Assembly: GCA_021737785.1 (NCBI GenBank)
Contig: JAIPDI010000013.1
Location: 37,593 to 101,592, forward strand
Source: Deltaproteobacteria bacterium
GTDB lineage: Bacteria; Desulfobacterota; DSM-4660; Desulfatiglandales; Desulfatiglandaceae
Length of the DNA: 64,000 nt
Reading direction: 5' to 3'
Of the stretch, positions 1 through 8,970 are shown in pieces. The number at the start of each line of letters is the position of its first letter. The first letter of the stretch is position 1. The notes beneath the pieces are model-generated. The model was not told the origin of the DNA, did not search any database, and was given only the letters and a program-made list of their open reading frames with translations. Position numbers and translations under genes: made by a program.

Positions 1-231
1 ATTGACCATCACATGTCTCGCAATCTGGGACGGGGAAAGGGGGCCGTTTTCGTGAAGGGCGATCAGACAGTTGATCTGAGCCGCGCTCACATTGTATATC
101 TTGTTCAGTTCCTTTGTATAATGCTCCCCTGCCTGCATCAATCTGCGGATCGCATAGATGATCTCCTTGGTTCGTATGGTATGGATATCTTCAGGATGAT
201 CAGGGGGAACACTATTATTTTTTTGAGACAT
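1..231 (-). CDS. MarR-family transcriptional regulator, N-terminal part (cut by window edge)
   Basis: Reading leftward from an ATG at 229-231, 77 codons stay open to the first base of the window. The ATG follows an AGGTG ribosome-binding site. The peptide has the helical start of a MarR dimerisation domain, then a winged-helix entry (NVSAAQINCLIALHENG, LSPSQIARHV) at about residues 48-75. It is divergent from the ABC importer that follows, so it may regulate it. MarR-type regulators are also known next to compatible-solute genes in salt-stressed bacteria, which would fit an osmoprotectant importer; that link is inference. The DNA-recognition helix and C-terminus lie outside the window. Confidence 0.75.
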   Translation of the reverse strand, partial: MSQKNNSVPPDHPEDIHTIRTKEIIYAIRRLMQAGEHYTKELNKIYNVSAAQINCLIALHENGPLSPSQIARHVMVN

Positions 232-300
232 GATGGTTCACCTGTGAAAACAAGATTTTTCTGTCTGTTATCATAAAGGAGATTCCCGGGCAATAGAATA

Positions 301-499
301 ATAGCACCTTATGCCCTGGTCTTCCGTCATGAAAAACAAAAAAAATATGGCCATCCTTCCACTGCACGCTTAGCCTTCCGTCATTCCGGCACGATTCCAG
401 CCGGAATCCAGAAATACGGGGGGCTGGATTCCGGCTAAGGGCATGCCGGAATGACGGGACAGCACACAGCCTTTTGGTTGCGGTTATCCGCTTTAGAAC
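301..499. repeat. Dispersed repeat family A, copy 1 (nested inverted repeat)
   Basis: About 199 bp nearly identical to 23746-23942. The core is a nested palindrome. The outer arms CCGTCATTCCGGC (378-390) and GCCGGAATGACGG (445-457) are perfect, and so are the inner arms AGCCGGAATCCAG (399-411) and CTGGATTCCGGCT (424-436). It lies between the divergent MarR and ABC-transporter genes, so it separates any promoter near 240-300 from the ABC start. It resembles the REP-like intergenic palindromes common in Proteobacteria. No coding capacity is apparent. Confidence 0.85.
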
Positions 500-536
500 T
501 TCACAATAATTGAGAGAAGCACGGGATGAAACGCCG

Positions 537-1295
537 ATGATCCGATTGATGCACGTTTCCAAATCATTTGATAACGGCCGTTCCCTTGCGGTAAAGGATC
601 TCTCCCTGAGAGTGGAACCGGGGGAAACCCTGGTCCTTCTGGGATCGTCCGGGTGCGGAAAGACCACCACCCTCAAGATGATCAACCGGCTCATCGAACC
701 GACCGCAGGAACCATCGAGGTGGGGGGGGAGGATATCATGACCCAGGACCCGGTCACATTGCGCCGGCGGATCGGGTATGTGTTTCAAGGGATCGGCCTC
801 TTCCCCCACATGACCGTGGGCCAGAATGTGGAAGTCGTTCCCCGACTCTTGGGCTGGTCGGTCCAAAAGCGGAAAGCGCGTGCCGACCAGCTACTGCACC
901 TTGTGGGACTCCCTTCACCGGAATTCGCCGCCCGGTTCCCGGACGAACTCTCCGGGGGACAGCAGCAGCGGGTGGGCGTGGCCCGGGCCCTGGCCGCCGA
1001 CCCTGCCTATCTCCTCATGGATGAGCCCTTCGGGGCCCTCGATGCCCTGAGCCGTGAATCACTGCAGCAGGAATTGCTCACGCTTAAGAAGGAGCTCAAA
1101 AAGACCATTGTCTTTGTGACCCATGACATCTTCGAGGCCCTCCTGTTGGGTGACCGGATATTGATCCTCCATCAGGGGAGACTGGAACAGATCGGGACCA
1201 AACAGGAGATCCTGTCTGCGCCGGCCACCCCCTTTGTTCGGGACCTTTTTGCCAAACCCGCCAGACAATTGGCGGACTTTGAAGGGATGACCTGA
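537..1295 (+). CDS. ABC transporter ATP-binding protein, OpuCA/ProV type
   Basis: The ATPase subunit of a quaternary-amine-type importer, 252 residues from the ATG at 537. A TTG at 510 would add nine residues, but family proteins begin at MIRLMHVSKSF-like sequence. Visible motifs are Walker A GSSGCGKTT (about 36-44), signature LSGGQQQR, Walker B YLLMDEP, D-loop GALDALSR and the switch histidine in VTHD. The protein stops soon after the nucleotide-binding domain and lacks the C-terminal CBS pair that many osmosensing OpuCA/ProV proteins carry, so gating by ionic strength through CBS domains is not expected. Its TGA overlaps the ATG of the permease gene by one base (TGATG), which indicates translational coupling. 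Confidence 0.9.
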   Translation: MIRLMHVSKSFDNGRSLAVKDLSLRVEPGETLVLLGSSGCGKTTTLKMINRLIEPTAGTIEVGGEDIMTQDPVTLRRRIGYVFQGIGLFPHMTVGQNVEVVPRLLGWSVQKRKARADQLLHLVGLPSPEFAARFPDELSGGQQQRVGVARALAADPAYLLMDEPFGALDALSRESLQQELLTLKKELKKTIVFVTHDIFEALLLGDRILILHQGRLEQIGTKQEILSAPATPFVRDLFAKPARQLADFEGMT

Positions 1296-2932
1296 TGGAT
1301 ACGGCGACCCTGAGCGCGCTCATCTCCGAACGCCTCCCCGAACTCTGGCTGCGAACGGGTGAACATCTCATGCTCACCGGGTGTTCTTCCGGTGCGGCAA
1401 TGCTGATCGGAATACCTCTCGGAATGCTCGTATTCCGAAAGTCCTGGCTGCGGAACCCTGCCATGGCAGTCATCGGCATCCTTCAGACCATCCCCAGCCT
1501 GGCCATGCTCGCCTTTCTCCTGGCCCTGCTCCACAGGATCGGAGCCCTCCCCGCCATCATCGCCCTGACCCTTTATGCCCTCCTTCCCATTGTCCGCAAC
1601 ACCCTCACCGGCCTGGAAGGCGTATCCCCTCAGGTAATGGAGGCAGCCAAAGGGATCGGGATGACCCACGGGCAGCAAATGAGCATGGTCCGTATCCCCC
1701 TGGCTGCGCCGGTGATCGTCGCCGGGATCCGAACCGCAGCCGTTGTCGGGGTGGGGATCGCCACCCTTTCCGCATTTATCGGGGCCGGGGGGCTGGGTCA
1801 GTTCATCAACCGCGGCCTCGCCCTCTCCAACACCCGTCTCATCCTTTTGGGCGCCATCCCCGCCGCCCTCCTCGCCCTTCTGATAGACTTTGCCATCGGC
1901 GCATTCGAATGGGGGCTGCGGCCTGAAAGAAGACGCGGCAACAGAGGACCAGTTTACGCCGTGATCCGATTGACGGCGAAAATTATTCCCATCCTGCTGG
2001 TGCTTGCAGGCATATTCGTCTATCTCACAGGGCCCTATGCGCACACATGGCTGACATCCTCATCTTCCCGGTCCGAGACCGGGAAGATCGTCATCGGAAC
2101 AAAGAATTTTACGGAACAGCTGATATTGGGCGAGCTGATGGCCCAGATCATCGAAGCCGAAACCGGATTGACAGTGGAACGGCGGTTCAACCTCGGCGGC
2201 ACCATGATCTGCCACGGGGCCCTGGTCAACGGCGAAATCGACCTGTATGCCGAGTATACCGGGACAGGACTGGCCGCCATCCTCAACTCGCCCGGCATAT
2301 CCGACCCGGAGGATGCCTTAACCCATGTGCGGAAGGCATACCGCAACCGCTTTAATGCCCATTGGCTTCAGCCCTTCGGGTTCAACAACACCTATGCCGT
2401 CACCGTCCGCAAGGAGGACGCCATTCACCATAAGTGGGGCTCGGTTTCTGATCTTGAGAATGCAGCCCCTCAGCTCCGCGCCGGATTCACTGCCGAATTC
2501 ATGGAGAGACCGGACGGCTATCCCGGCCTGAGGAGGGCCTATGACCTCCAATTCCTGGAGGTAAAGGATCTGGACCCCGCCATTATGTATCAGGCCATGG
2601 CCAACCGGGAGGTGGATGTGATCTGCGCCTTTGCCACGGACGGGCGGATTGCCGCCTATTACCTGACGCCGCTGGAGGACGACCGGGGCTTTTTTCCTCC
2701 TTATCAGGCGGCCCCGGTGGTAAGGGCGCAATGTCTCACCGCCTATCCTGAAGTGGAGGAGGCGTTGTCCCTCCTTGGAGGCAGTCTTGACAACGCCGCC
2801 ATGCAGCGTCTTAACTTCGAGGTGGATGGAAAAAAGATGCGACCGGCGGATGTCGCCAAAAAATTTCTGAAGACCGGGTTGAAAACAGGAGACCCGGAGC
2901 AACCTCGGTCCCGCGCAAATTCGGATCCCTGA
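1295..2932 (+). CDS. ABC permease fused to substrate-binding protein (OpuCB-OpuCC / EgtU-like)
   Basis: 545 residues in two parts. Residues about 15-215 form a BPD-type permease with several membrane helices and the ATPase-contacting loop near EAAKGIGMTHGQQ. One more membrane helix (about 225-245) leads to a periplasmic glycine-betaine-type binding domain (about 265-530) starting KIVIGTKNFTEQLILGE and containing LYAEYTGTG. This fused layout is known for importers of choline, carnitine or glycine betaine, and also for the ergothioneine importer EgtU; sequence reading alone does not decide the ligand. It is translated with the preceding ATPase. No separate binding-protein gene is needed. The C-terminal tail is polar and probably unstructured. 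Confidence 0.88.
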   Translation: MDTATLSALISERLPELWLRTGEHLMLTGCSSGAAMLIGIPLGMLVFRKSWLRNPAMAVIGILQTIPSLAMLAFLLALLHRIGALPAIIALTLYALLPIVRNTLTGLEGVSPQVMEAAKGIGMTHGQQMSMVRIPLAAPVIVAGIRTAAVVGVGIATLSAFIGAGGLGQFINRGLALSNTRLILLGAIPAALLALLIDFAIGAFEWGLRPERRRGNRGPVYAVIRLTAKIIPILLVLAGIFVYLTGPYAHTWLTSSSSRSETGKIVIGTKNFTEQLILGELMAQIIEAETGLTVERRFNLGGTMICHGALVNGEIDLYAEYTGTGLAAILNSPGISDPEDALTHVRKAYRNRFNAHWLQPFGFNNTYAVTVRKEDAIHHKWGSVSDLENAAPQLRAGFTAEFMERPDGYPGLRRAYDLQFLEVKDLDPAIMYQAMANREVDVICAFATDGRIAAYYLTPLEDDRGFFPPYQAAPVVRAQCLTAYPEVEEALSLLGGSLDNAAMQRLNFEVDGKKMRPADVAKKFLKTGLKTGDPEQPRSRANSDP

Positions 2933-3131
2933 AGCGGCGTCAGGCCATTGCGCCTCGCCGTAATCCCCCACGACCCATGCATTTCCCTTGCCCGAAACGT
3001 CCGTATCTTCTATAATTCCCCCACACCACGCCCATTCACCTCACCTTTCATCGTTTCATAGGACCCGGGCGGTCCGCTCCTGAGACCGGTGAGACCCTAA
3101 GCCCCTTCCGCAGGGAAAGGAGGTAGCCGAA

Positions 3132-5153
3132 ATGATCCGCGAGCAAGAAGATCTTCGCTTTACGGCATCCCAGACGGAGAGACTGCAACAAGCGCATGCG
3201 GCCATGAAGGAACGGTTTCAGGAGATGGAGGCCCGGTACCGGGCGCTCTTCGAACGCTCCCTTTACGGTATTTATCTCCATGATCCGGAGGGAAATTTCC
3301 TGGATGCCAATGAGGCGGCCCTTCGGCTCCTCGGGTACACAAAAGAGGAATTTCTATCCCTGAATTTGCAGTCGGTGCTGGGTGCGACCCAGGCCAGGGA
3401 CGCCTATTCAAGGATCTCGGAGATCCTGAACCAAGGGGCGGCAAAGGAGACAAGGGAATACAGTCTCAGGACGAAAGATGGAAATACCCTATGGGTCGAG
3501 GTGGATGTTTCTCTCATCTACCGGGAGGGGAGACCCTACGCCATCCAGGGTGTGGCCAAAAACATCACCTTATCAAAGCAGGCAAAACAGGCACTGAGGG
3601 AGAGCGAACAAAAATATCGAACCCTCTTTGAGCAATCCGTGGATGCGGTTTATATAACCAGCAGGGAAGGAACCTTTCTGGATGCCAACCCTGCCCTGCT
3701 GGACCTTTTTGGGTACACCAGAGAGGAACTGCTCGGCGGTTTCAATGTCCGGCAGCTGTACTGCGACCCAAGAGGCCGGGACGCCTTTCAGGAACAGATC
3801 GAAGAAAGGGGCTTTCTCCGGAACTATCCGGTTACCTTTCGCCGAAAGGACGGCACAGAGATCGATTGCCTTCTGACCTCTTCGGTCCGGCGCTCAGAAG
3901 ATGGGACCATGCAGGGGTACCAGGGAATCATCCGGGATGTGACCGAACAGAAGAAGGCGGAAAAGGCCCTGCAGGACAGGGAGGCCCATTACAGGGCCAT
4001 GGTCGAGGCATTTGACGGCCTGATCTATATCTGTTCCAGGGATTACCGGGTGGAGTTCATGAACCAGCGGTTCATCGATCGTACAGGCTATGACGCTACA
4101 GGGGAGCTCTGCTACAAGGCCATTCACAACCTGGATACGGTGTGCCCATGGTGCGTTAATGAACGGATTTTCAAAGGGGAGACCGTCCGGTGGGAGGTCC
4201 TCAGTCCCAAGGACAACCGGTGGCTGTATGTCGTGAATACGCCTATTTTTCATGCGGACGGGACCATGTCCAAGCAGGCCCTGATCCTCGATATCACCGA
4301 CCGAAAGAAGATGGAGCAGGACCTGCAGGAGAGCACGGAAAGGCTGAAGTTCTTTGCCTACTCTGTTTCACACGATCTCAAAGGTCCGGCCATCGGGGCC
4401 TATGGATTTGCAAAACGGTTATCCGAACGATACCGGGATTCCCTGGATGAAACCGGCAGGCTTTATTGCGATCAGATCGCGGCCGCCTCGGAGCAGATCG
4501 GGGCGCTGGTGGACCAGATCAACCTTTTTATCGCATCAAAAGAACTCCCGCTTAACATCGAGACCATAGATGTCAAGGAGATCCTCGACAGGGTTCGGGA
4601 GGATTTTTCGCCGCAGCTCCAGGTCCGTCAAATAGACTGGCAGGAACCGGACCGAATACCTCCCCTTAACGCGGACCGACTTGCCCTCTCCAGAATACTC
4701 CGAAATCTGGTGGATAATGCGCTCAAATACGGTGGAACAGCCCTGAGTCACATTTACATCGGGTATTGCGAAGAGGAAGACCGTCACCTCCTTTTTGTAG
4801 AGGACAACGGCCCCGGAATAAAAGGAGACGACGCACAAAAGATCTTCGGGGTTTTCATGCGCAGAAAGGATTCCAAAGGCGTCCAGGGGACCGGGTTGGG
4901 TCTTGCCATCGTAAAGGAAATGGCCGAACAGCACGGGGGCCGGGCCTGGGTGGAGCCGGGCGCAAAAGGGGGGAGCACCTTTTATGTCTCCATCTCCAAG
5001 GACCTCTCTCCGGGCCATGGGCAGTGTCCGCCTGATCGAGATGACAAAGGGGAAACCGGACAAGGCCGGCCTGATACTCCCCAAGTCCGTAAACCACCGG
5101 TCCGTTCTTCCCCGCAGGGATCGGGCGAAAATCACTGCGCGAATTCACGCTGA
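3132..5153 (+). CDS. Triple-PAS sensor histidine kinase, apparently cytoplasmic
   Basis: 673 residues with no membrane helix and a strong ribosome-binding site (AAGGAGG). A short coiled coil precedes three PAS modules at about 30-150, 155-275 and 285-400. The third contains a cysteine cluster (CYKAIHNLDTVCPWC), which could bind a metal or sense redox state. The dimerisation/phosphoacceptor box is YSVSHDLKGPA. The ATPase part shows the N box NLVDNALKYG, G1 DNGPGIK and G2 GTGLGLAIVKE. A basic, disordered-looking tail of about 35 residues follows. No receiver domain or adjacent response regulator is present. The next gene, 27 bp downstream, is the KaiC-like/XRE/cupin protein, so the two may share a pathway. 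Confidence 0.88.
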   Translation: MIREQEDLRFTASQTERLQQAHAAMKERFQEMEARYRALFERSLYGIYLHDPEGNFLDANEAALRLLGYTKEEFLSLNLQSVLGATQARDAYSRISEILNQGAAKETREYSLRTKDGNTLWVEVDVSLIYREGRPYAIQGVAKNITLSKQAKQALRESEQKYRTLFEQSVDAVYITSREGTFLDANPALLDLFGYTREELLGGFNVRQLYCDPRGRDAFQEQIEERGFLRNYPVTFRRKDGTEIDCLLTSSVRRSEDGTMQGYQGIIRDVTEQKKAEKALQDREAHYRAMVEAFDGLIYICSRDYRVEFMNQRFIDRTGYDATGELCYKAIHNLDTVCPWCVNERIFKGETVRWEVLSPKDNRWLYVVNTPIFHADGTMSKQALILDITDRKKMEQDLQESTERLKFFAYSVSHDLKGPAIGAYGFAKRLSERYRDSLDETGRLYCDQIAAASEQIGALVDQINLFIASKELPLNIETIDVKEILDRVREDFSPQLQVRQIDWQEPDRIPPLNADRLALSRILRNLVDNALKYGGTALSHIYIGYCEEEDRHLLFVEDNGPGIKGDDAQKIFGVFMRRKDSKGVQGTGLGLAIVKEMAEQHGGRAWVEPGAKGGSTFYVSISKDLSPGHGQCPPDRDDKGETGQGRPDTPQVRKPPVRSSPQGSGENHCANSR

Positions 5154-5180
5154 AAACCATTCCAGGGGCAAAGATCATAT

Positions 5181-6479
5181 ATGGAAATAAAAAGGCACCG
5201 GGTATCTTCAGGGGTGAGCCAGTTGGACCGGCTTCTGGGGGGGCTGTTTATCGGAGACAATGTGGTGTGGTATGACGATGCGGGAAGCCTTGCGTCGCTG
5301 TTTTGCCTCAATTTTATCCAGACCTCTCAGGCACAGGAAAAACCGGTCATCTACGTGAGTTTCGACCGGTCTCCAAGGAATCTTTTGGAAAAACTGGGGA
5401 CATTGGCGGACAATAAGAACCTGACGATACTGGATTGTTTTACTTACGGAAAAGGGGCGGGTTCGGATGTTTTTCTCAAATTCTATGATGAAAAAGAGCC
5501 TGCGCCGCCATGCCGGATTGTACAGATGGAAGAACCGCAGGATATGGCAAAATTCAGGGAGACCTTTTACGGGCTGTTTGACACCTTGGAAAACGATATT
5601 CGTATCGTGTTTGAGAGCCTCACCGGTATGCAGGAATTGTGGGGAGGGGAAGCGCATATTGCGGGCTTCTATTCCCACTCGTGCCCCAGGTTGTATGAAT
5701 TGAACACCATTGCCTACTGGGTAATGGAAAAGCAGGCCCATTCGCGCCGGCTAAGGGCAAAAATCAACCAGATCGCCCAGGTCGCCATTGCGCTTTCCGT
5801 AAAGCGGGGGACCACATCGCTGACCATCTTAAAGGCGGAAGAACGACACACGGATCACCTCAACGAGCCGCACTATTACTGGAGTAAGGACCTCAACGTG
5901 CAGTTTGAAACAGACAAACGGACCACCGGCCGAATCGATCTCGGAATTCGCTTAAAAACGCTTCGAAAAAAGAGAGGCCTCTCCCAGACTGATCTGGCCA
6001 AGCTGGTGGGCGTCACATCCAGCACCATATCCCAGGTGGAGAGCAACCTGATCTACCCATCTTTGTCTGCCCTGTTGAAAATGGCGGAAGTGCTTTCCGT
6101 GGACGTGAGTTCATTCTTCCAGAAATCAAGAGAAGTCACCAAACGGACCGTCTTCCAGGCCGGCGATGCCACTGAGGTAAACTTTCCAAACCTGCCCGCG
6201 GGGAGTATCACCGCCAAACTTCTGACCCCGGAAGATTTTGAAGTCCGGGCCGAGCCGTACCTGGTTGAGATTCCCCCCCAAAAAAGCCTCTCCCATTTTT
6301 TTCTCCATAAAGGCGAAGAGCTGGGGTATGTGCTTGCAGGGAAGCTTCAGATGAAACTGGCCACGGGTGTTTACACTGCCCGTGCCGGTGACGTGATCTC
6401 TCTCACCACGGACACGCCGTCCCAGTGGAAAAATCCAGGCCCCCATGTTGCCAAGATGTTCTGGGTAAAGATCAAGTGA
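5181..6479 (+). CDS. KaiC-like / XRE helix-turn-helix / cupin fusion regulator
   Basis: 432 residues in three parts. Residues 5-235 resemble a RecA/KaiC-type ATPase fold (RHRVSSGVSQLDRLLGG start, PVIYVSFDRSP strand). Where the P-loop should be, the sequence reads GDNVVWYDDAGSLASLF, so the Gly-Lys-Thr of Walker A is gone and ATP hydrolysis is unlikely. Residues 253-313 are a clear Cro/C1-type helix-turn-helix (LRKKRGLSQTDLAKLVGVTSSTISQVE). Residues 335-430 form a cupin (HKGEELGYVLAGK, then RAGDVISL). XRE-cupin proteins are ordinary ligand-responsive regulators; the N-terminal KaiC-like module is the unusual part. It probably forms an operon with the kinase 27 bp upstream. Confidence 0.82.
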   Translation: MEIKRHRVSSGVSQLDRLLGGLFIGDNVVWYDDAGSLASLFCLNFIQTSQAQEKPVIYVSFDRSPRNLLEKLGTLADNKNLTILDCFTYGKGAGSDVFLKFYDEKEPAPPCRIVQMEEPQDMAKFRETFYGLFDTLENDIRIVFESLTGMQELWGGEAHIAGFYSHSCPRLYELNTIAYWVMEKQAHSRRLRAKINQIAQVAIALSVKRGTTSLTILKAEERHTDHLNEPHYYWSKDLNVQFETDKRTTGRIDLGIRLKTLRKKRGLSQTDLAKLVGVTSSTISQVESNLIYPSLSALLKMAEVLSVDVSSFFQKSREVTKRTVFQAGDATEVNFPNLPAGSITAKLLTPEDFEVRAEPYLVEIPPQKSLSHFFLHKGEELGYVLAGKLQMKLATGVYTARAGDVISLTTDTPSQWKNPGPHVAKMFWVKIK

Positions 6480-6548
6480 TCTTCATTCAAGACCCCCTCT
6501 GGAAGGATTTCTTCCAAAGGGGATCTGCCGAACCTTTCAGCCTTCCCC

Positions 6549-8168
6549 TTAGGCGGCGCGACTCTCTTTGCTCTTTTCCTCTTCCGCATGGTCGTGTTTG
6601 AGGTCACCGTCGATTGTGCCCGTCACATGTTCTCTTTCTTCGGCAAAATCAAACCCCGTCCAGATTCCGATGGAACTCAGGATGGAGTCCTGAGGATGAA
6701 ACCGGCGGAAGATCTTAAAATAATAGGCCGCCTCCCTGCTGTTGATGGTGGCCTTGGGATTCTCCGCCTTAATGCGTTCGAATTCCTCCTGGCTCATCTC
6801 CTTGTGGGCCAATTGTTCCCCAAGGCTCTCGCATCCGGCCCCCTGGGTGTACTGCACCTTATATCGCCAAAGGATGTCATCAGGAAGGTAATTCGTGTCT
6901 TCAAAGGCCTTGCGCAGAATCCACTTCTCGATCTTGGCCCCGTCGTGTTCCCGTATCTTCAATTCAGGCGGGATCTTCATGGAGAGATCCACCATGGCTT
7001 CATCCAGAAACGGCACCCGCAATTCGAGGCTGAAATACATGCCCATCCGGTCGGCCCTCTGAAGGTTGATGTTGTGCAGGTTTCCGATGCACCGTCTGCC
7101 CTCCAGGTTGAGTTTGTCAAAAGGGAAATGCTTCATGTAATGGTAACCCGCAAATATCTCGTCCGCGCCCTCGCCGGTCAGGACAACGGTGACGTAATCC
7201 GCGGCCAGTTTGCAGGTGAAATAGCAGGGCACGGCACACCGCACCAGCGACGGATCGTAACTCTCGAGTTCCTTGATAACGATGGGGAGTGCTTCGTAGT
7301 ACTCCGCTTCAGTAAAAAGGAGTTCGTGGTGCGTGGATCCGATATGCTTGGCCGCAATTCGGGCCGCCTTCACATCATCGCTCACATCGCCGAAATCATC
7401 CTCCATTCCCACCACAAAGGTATGAAGGTTCGGAATCTCATCGGCGGCGATAGCCGCCACCAGACTGCTGTCCAGGCCTCCGCTGCAAAATGATCCCACC
7501 GGCACCTCGGGATCGGCCAGCAGTCTTTTCTTGACGGCCTTGATAAAGGTCTCCCGAATGATTTCAGAGGTTTCATCGATATCCGTCAGCAGATGGTCCT
7601 CGATCTCCGGGATCCGGTAGTACTGAACAAATCCTTTCTCAGGCGTATAGTAGTGACCTGCAGGAAATTCATGCACCATGTCCAGGCCGGCCAGGCTCAT
7701 GGCCCCCAGTTCCGACGAAAAATAGAGTTTTCCGCCTTTATGTCCGTAGTACAGGGGCTTGATCCCGATCGGGTCTCTCGCCATCATTAAACTGCCGCCG
7801 TCAAAAATGGCAAAGGCAAACATGCCGTCCAGTTCCTTGACGCATTCCGGGCCCTTCTCCTGGTAGAGATGCAGGATCACCTCTGAATCCGACTTGGTCT
7901 TGAAGCGGTGCTGAGGAGACAGCTGCGTTCGAAGTTTACGGAAATTATAGATCTCGCCGTTACAGATAATCCCCTGACTGCCGCCGTTGGCCAGAATCGG
8001 TTGATGTCCCATGGCCACGTCCACAATGGAGAGTCGGGTATGGCCGAACACACCGCCGTCGTGTTCGTGTATGCCCCGATCGTCGGGCCCTCGATGGGGA
8101 AGCGCATCCAACATGCGATTGATGGTTTTTGTGTCCCTTGCGCCGATACAACCGGCAATGCCGCACAT
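6549..8168 (-). CDS. asnB: Asparagine synthetase (glutamine-hydrolysing), AsnB
   Basis: 539 residues, a usual length for bacterial AsnB. The N-terminal Ntn-amidotransferase begins MCGIAGCIG, with the nucleophile Cys2 exposed after Met removal, and includes LPHRGPDDRG and CNGEIYNF. The synthetase domain has the PP-loop SGGLDSS and LTGEGADEIFAGY. It makes asparagine from aspartate, glutamine and ATP. The start is preceded by an excellent AAGGAG site. The C-terminal tail is highly charged (His/Glu/Lys). It converges with the fusion regulator. A hairpin-forming stretch at about 6494-6522 (GGAAG gattt CTTCC within CCCC...GGGG) lies in the 69-bp gap and may separate the two transcripts. Confidence 0.95.
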   Translation of the reverse strand: MCGIAGCIGARDTKTINRMLDALPHRGPDDRGIHEHDGGVFGHTRLSIVDVAMGHQPILANGGSQGIICNGEIYNFRKLRTQLSPQHRFKTKSDSEVILHLYQEKGPECVKELDGMFAFAIFDGGSLMMARDPIGIKPLYYGHKGGKLYFSSELGAMSLAGLDMVHEFPAGHYYTPEKGFVQYYRIPEIEDHLLTDIDETSEIIRETFIKAVKKRLLADPEVPVGSFCSGGLDSSLVAAIAADEIPNLHTFVVGMEDDFGDVSDDVKAARIAAKHIGSTHHELLFTEAEYYEALPIVIKELESYDPSLVRCAVPCYFTCKLAADYVTVVLTGEGADEIFAGYHYMKHFPFDKLNLEGRRCIGNLHNINLQRADRMGMYFSLELRVPFLDEAMVDLSMKIPPELKIREHDGAKIEKWILRKAFEDTNYLPDDILWRYKVQYTQGAGCESLGEQLAHKEMSQEEFERIKAENPKATINSREAAYYFKIFRRFHPQDSILSSIGIWTGFDFAEEREHVTGTIDGDLKHDHAEEEKSKESRAA

Positions 8169-8240
8169 AATAAACTCCTTTCCAGTATTGATCCATTAAA
8201 GGTGATGGAACCATTTCTTGGTCCCTTAAAGAACAAGCTC

Positions 8241-8265
8241 TGATTTTTAGCAGTACTAAAAATCA
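8241..8265. promoter_or_regulatory. Perfect inverted repeat upstream of asnB
   Basis: TGATTTTTAG and CTAAAAATCA are exact 10-base arms separated by five bases. The site is 73 bp upstream of the asnB start. A second palindrome, ATTTCA-AC-TGAAAT (8293-8306), follows with a near copy beside it. This AT-rich stretch stands out from its GC-rich surroundings and is the probable asnB control region. The arms could be an operator; the binding protein is unknown. Confidence 0.55.
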
Positions 8266-8451
8266 CTGGCAATTATCAGTTGTGCTGAATTTATTTCAAC
8301 TGAAATCATTTCAATCGAATTTACTTTAGTCTTTGGCTCTTGTCAAGGGATTTTTGTAAATTTTCTGTTTGGGCATTTTCAGGACCATGGTGGGGGTGAG
8401 GCGCAGTCCCGGCCCTGACCGGCGTCACAGACGCTGGGGATTCCGTTGAAA

Positions 8452-8488
8452 GCGACCTGCGGTCTTTTGTCTTGCAGGTCGCATTTTT
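8452..8488 (+). terminator. Orphan intrinsic terminator or attenuator upstream of the VOC gene
   Basis: Arms GCGACCTGC (8452-8460) and GCAGGTCGC (8474-8482) are exact, with a 13-base loop, and are followed by ATTTTT on the plus strand. No plus-strand gene lies upstream: asnB points away. The hairpin would therefore end a short transcript starting in the 8270-8400 stretch, or act as an attenuator in the leader of the VOC gene at 8596. The rest of the 427-bp gap 8169-8595 shows no coding potential. Confidence 0.6.
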
Positions 8489-8595
8489 CGTGGTATGGTG
8501 TGGTGTCGAGCCAGGCATGCTCGTGATGTCATGGGGATCAAAACAAAGATGCGGCAGTTCAGCACAGGAATGGATATCAACCGAGAGGAGGGATC

Positions 8596-8970
8596 ATGAA
8601 ACTGAACCACGTGGCAATGGTCGCCCGTTCACAGGAAAATGCAGACCGGTTCTACGAGGGGATACTGCAACTGACCAAGATCAAGACGTCCATGCTGACC
8701 AGCGATCTCGCAAGGAAGATATTCGGATTGGAGGTGGAGTGTCCGCTGATCCTTTACGGGAATGAGGCGTTCGCCATAGAGATCTTTGTAACGGAACGGA
8801 TTCCCGTGAGCCGCTCGCCTTTCGCCCACACCTGCCTGCAGGTGGAAGACCGCGAGGCGTTCATAAAAACGTGCCGGTCGGCCGGGGCGACTGTCAATCT
8901 GATTCCCAGGGGAGAATGGCAACTCTGCTTTGTACGGGACTTTGACGGAAACCTGTTTGAGATCAAATAG
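8596..8970 (+). CDS. VOC-superfamily (glyoxalase/dioxygenase fold) protein
   Basis: 124 residues, one VOC module of two beta-alpha-beta-beta-beta units, with a strong GAGGAGG site before the ATG. It begins MKLNHVAMV, placing a potential metal-ligand histidine at position 5. A second histidine (HTCLQVEDREAF) and a C-terminal glutamate (NLFEIK) sit where VOC metal ligands are usually found. The family includes lactoylglutathione lyases, methylmalonyl-CoA epimerases, dioxygenases and resistance proteins; nothing visible selects one. It appears monocistronic, with the orphan terminator-like hairpin 108 bp upstream as its only evident control element. Confidence 0.8.
   Translation: MKLNHVAMVARSQENADRFYEGILQLTKIKTSMLTSDLARKIFGLEVECPLILYGNEAFAIEIFVTERIPVSRSPFAHTCLQVEDREAFIKTCRSAGATVNLIPRGEWQLCFVRDFDGNLFEIK

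Noticed and set aside
6588..7493. A 301-codon plus-strand open frame
   Set aside because: Antisense of asparagine synthetase; no independent evidence of coding.
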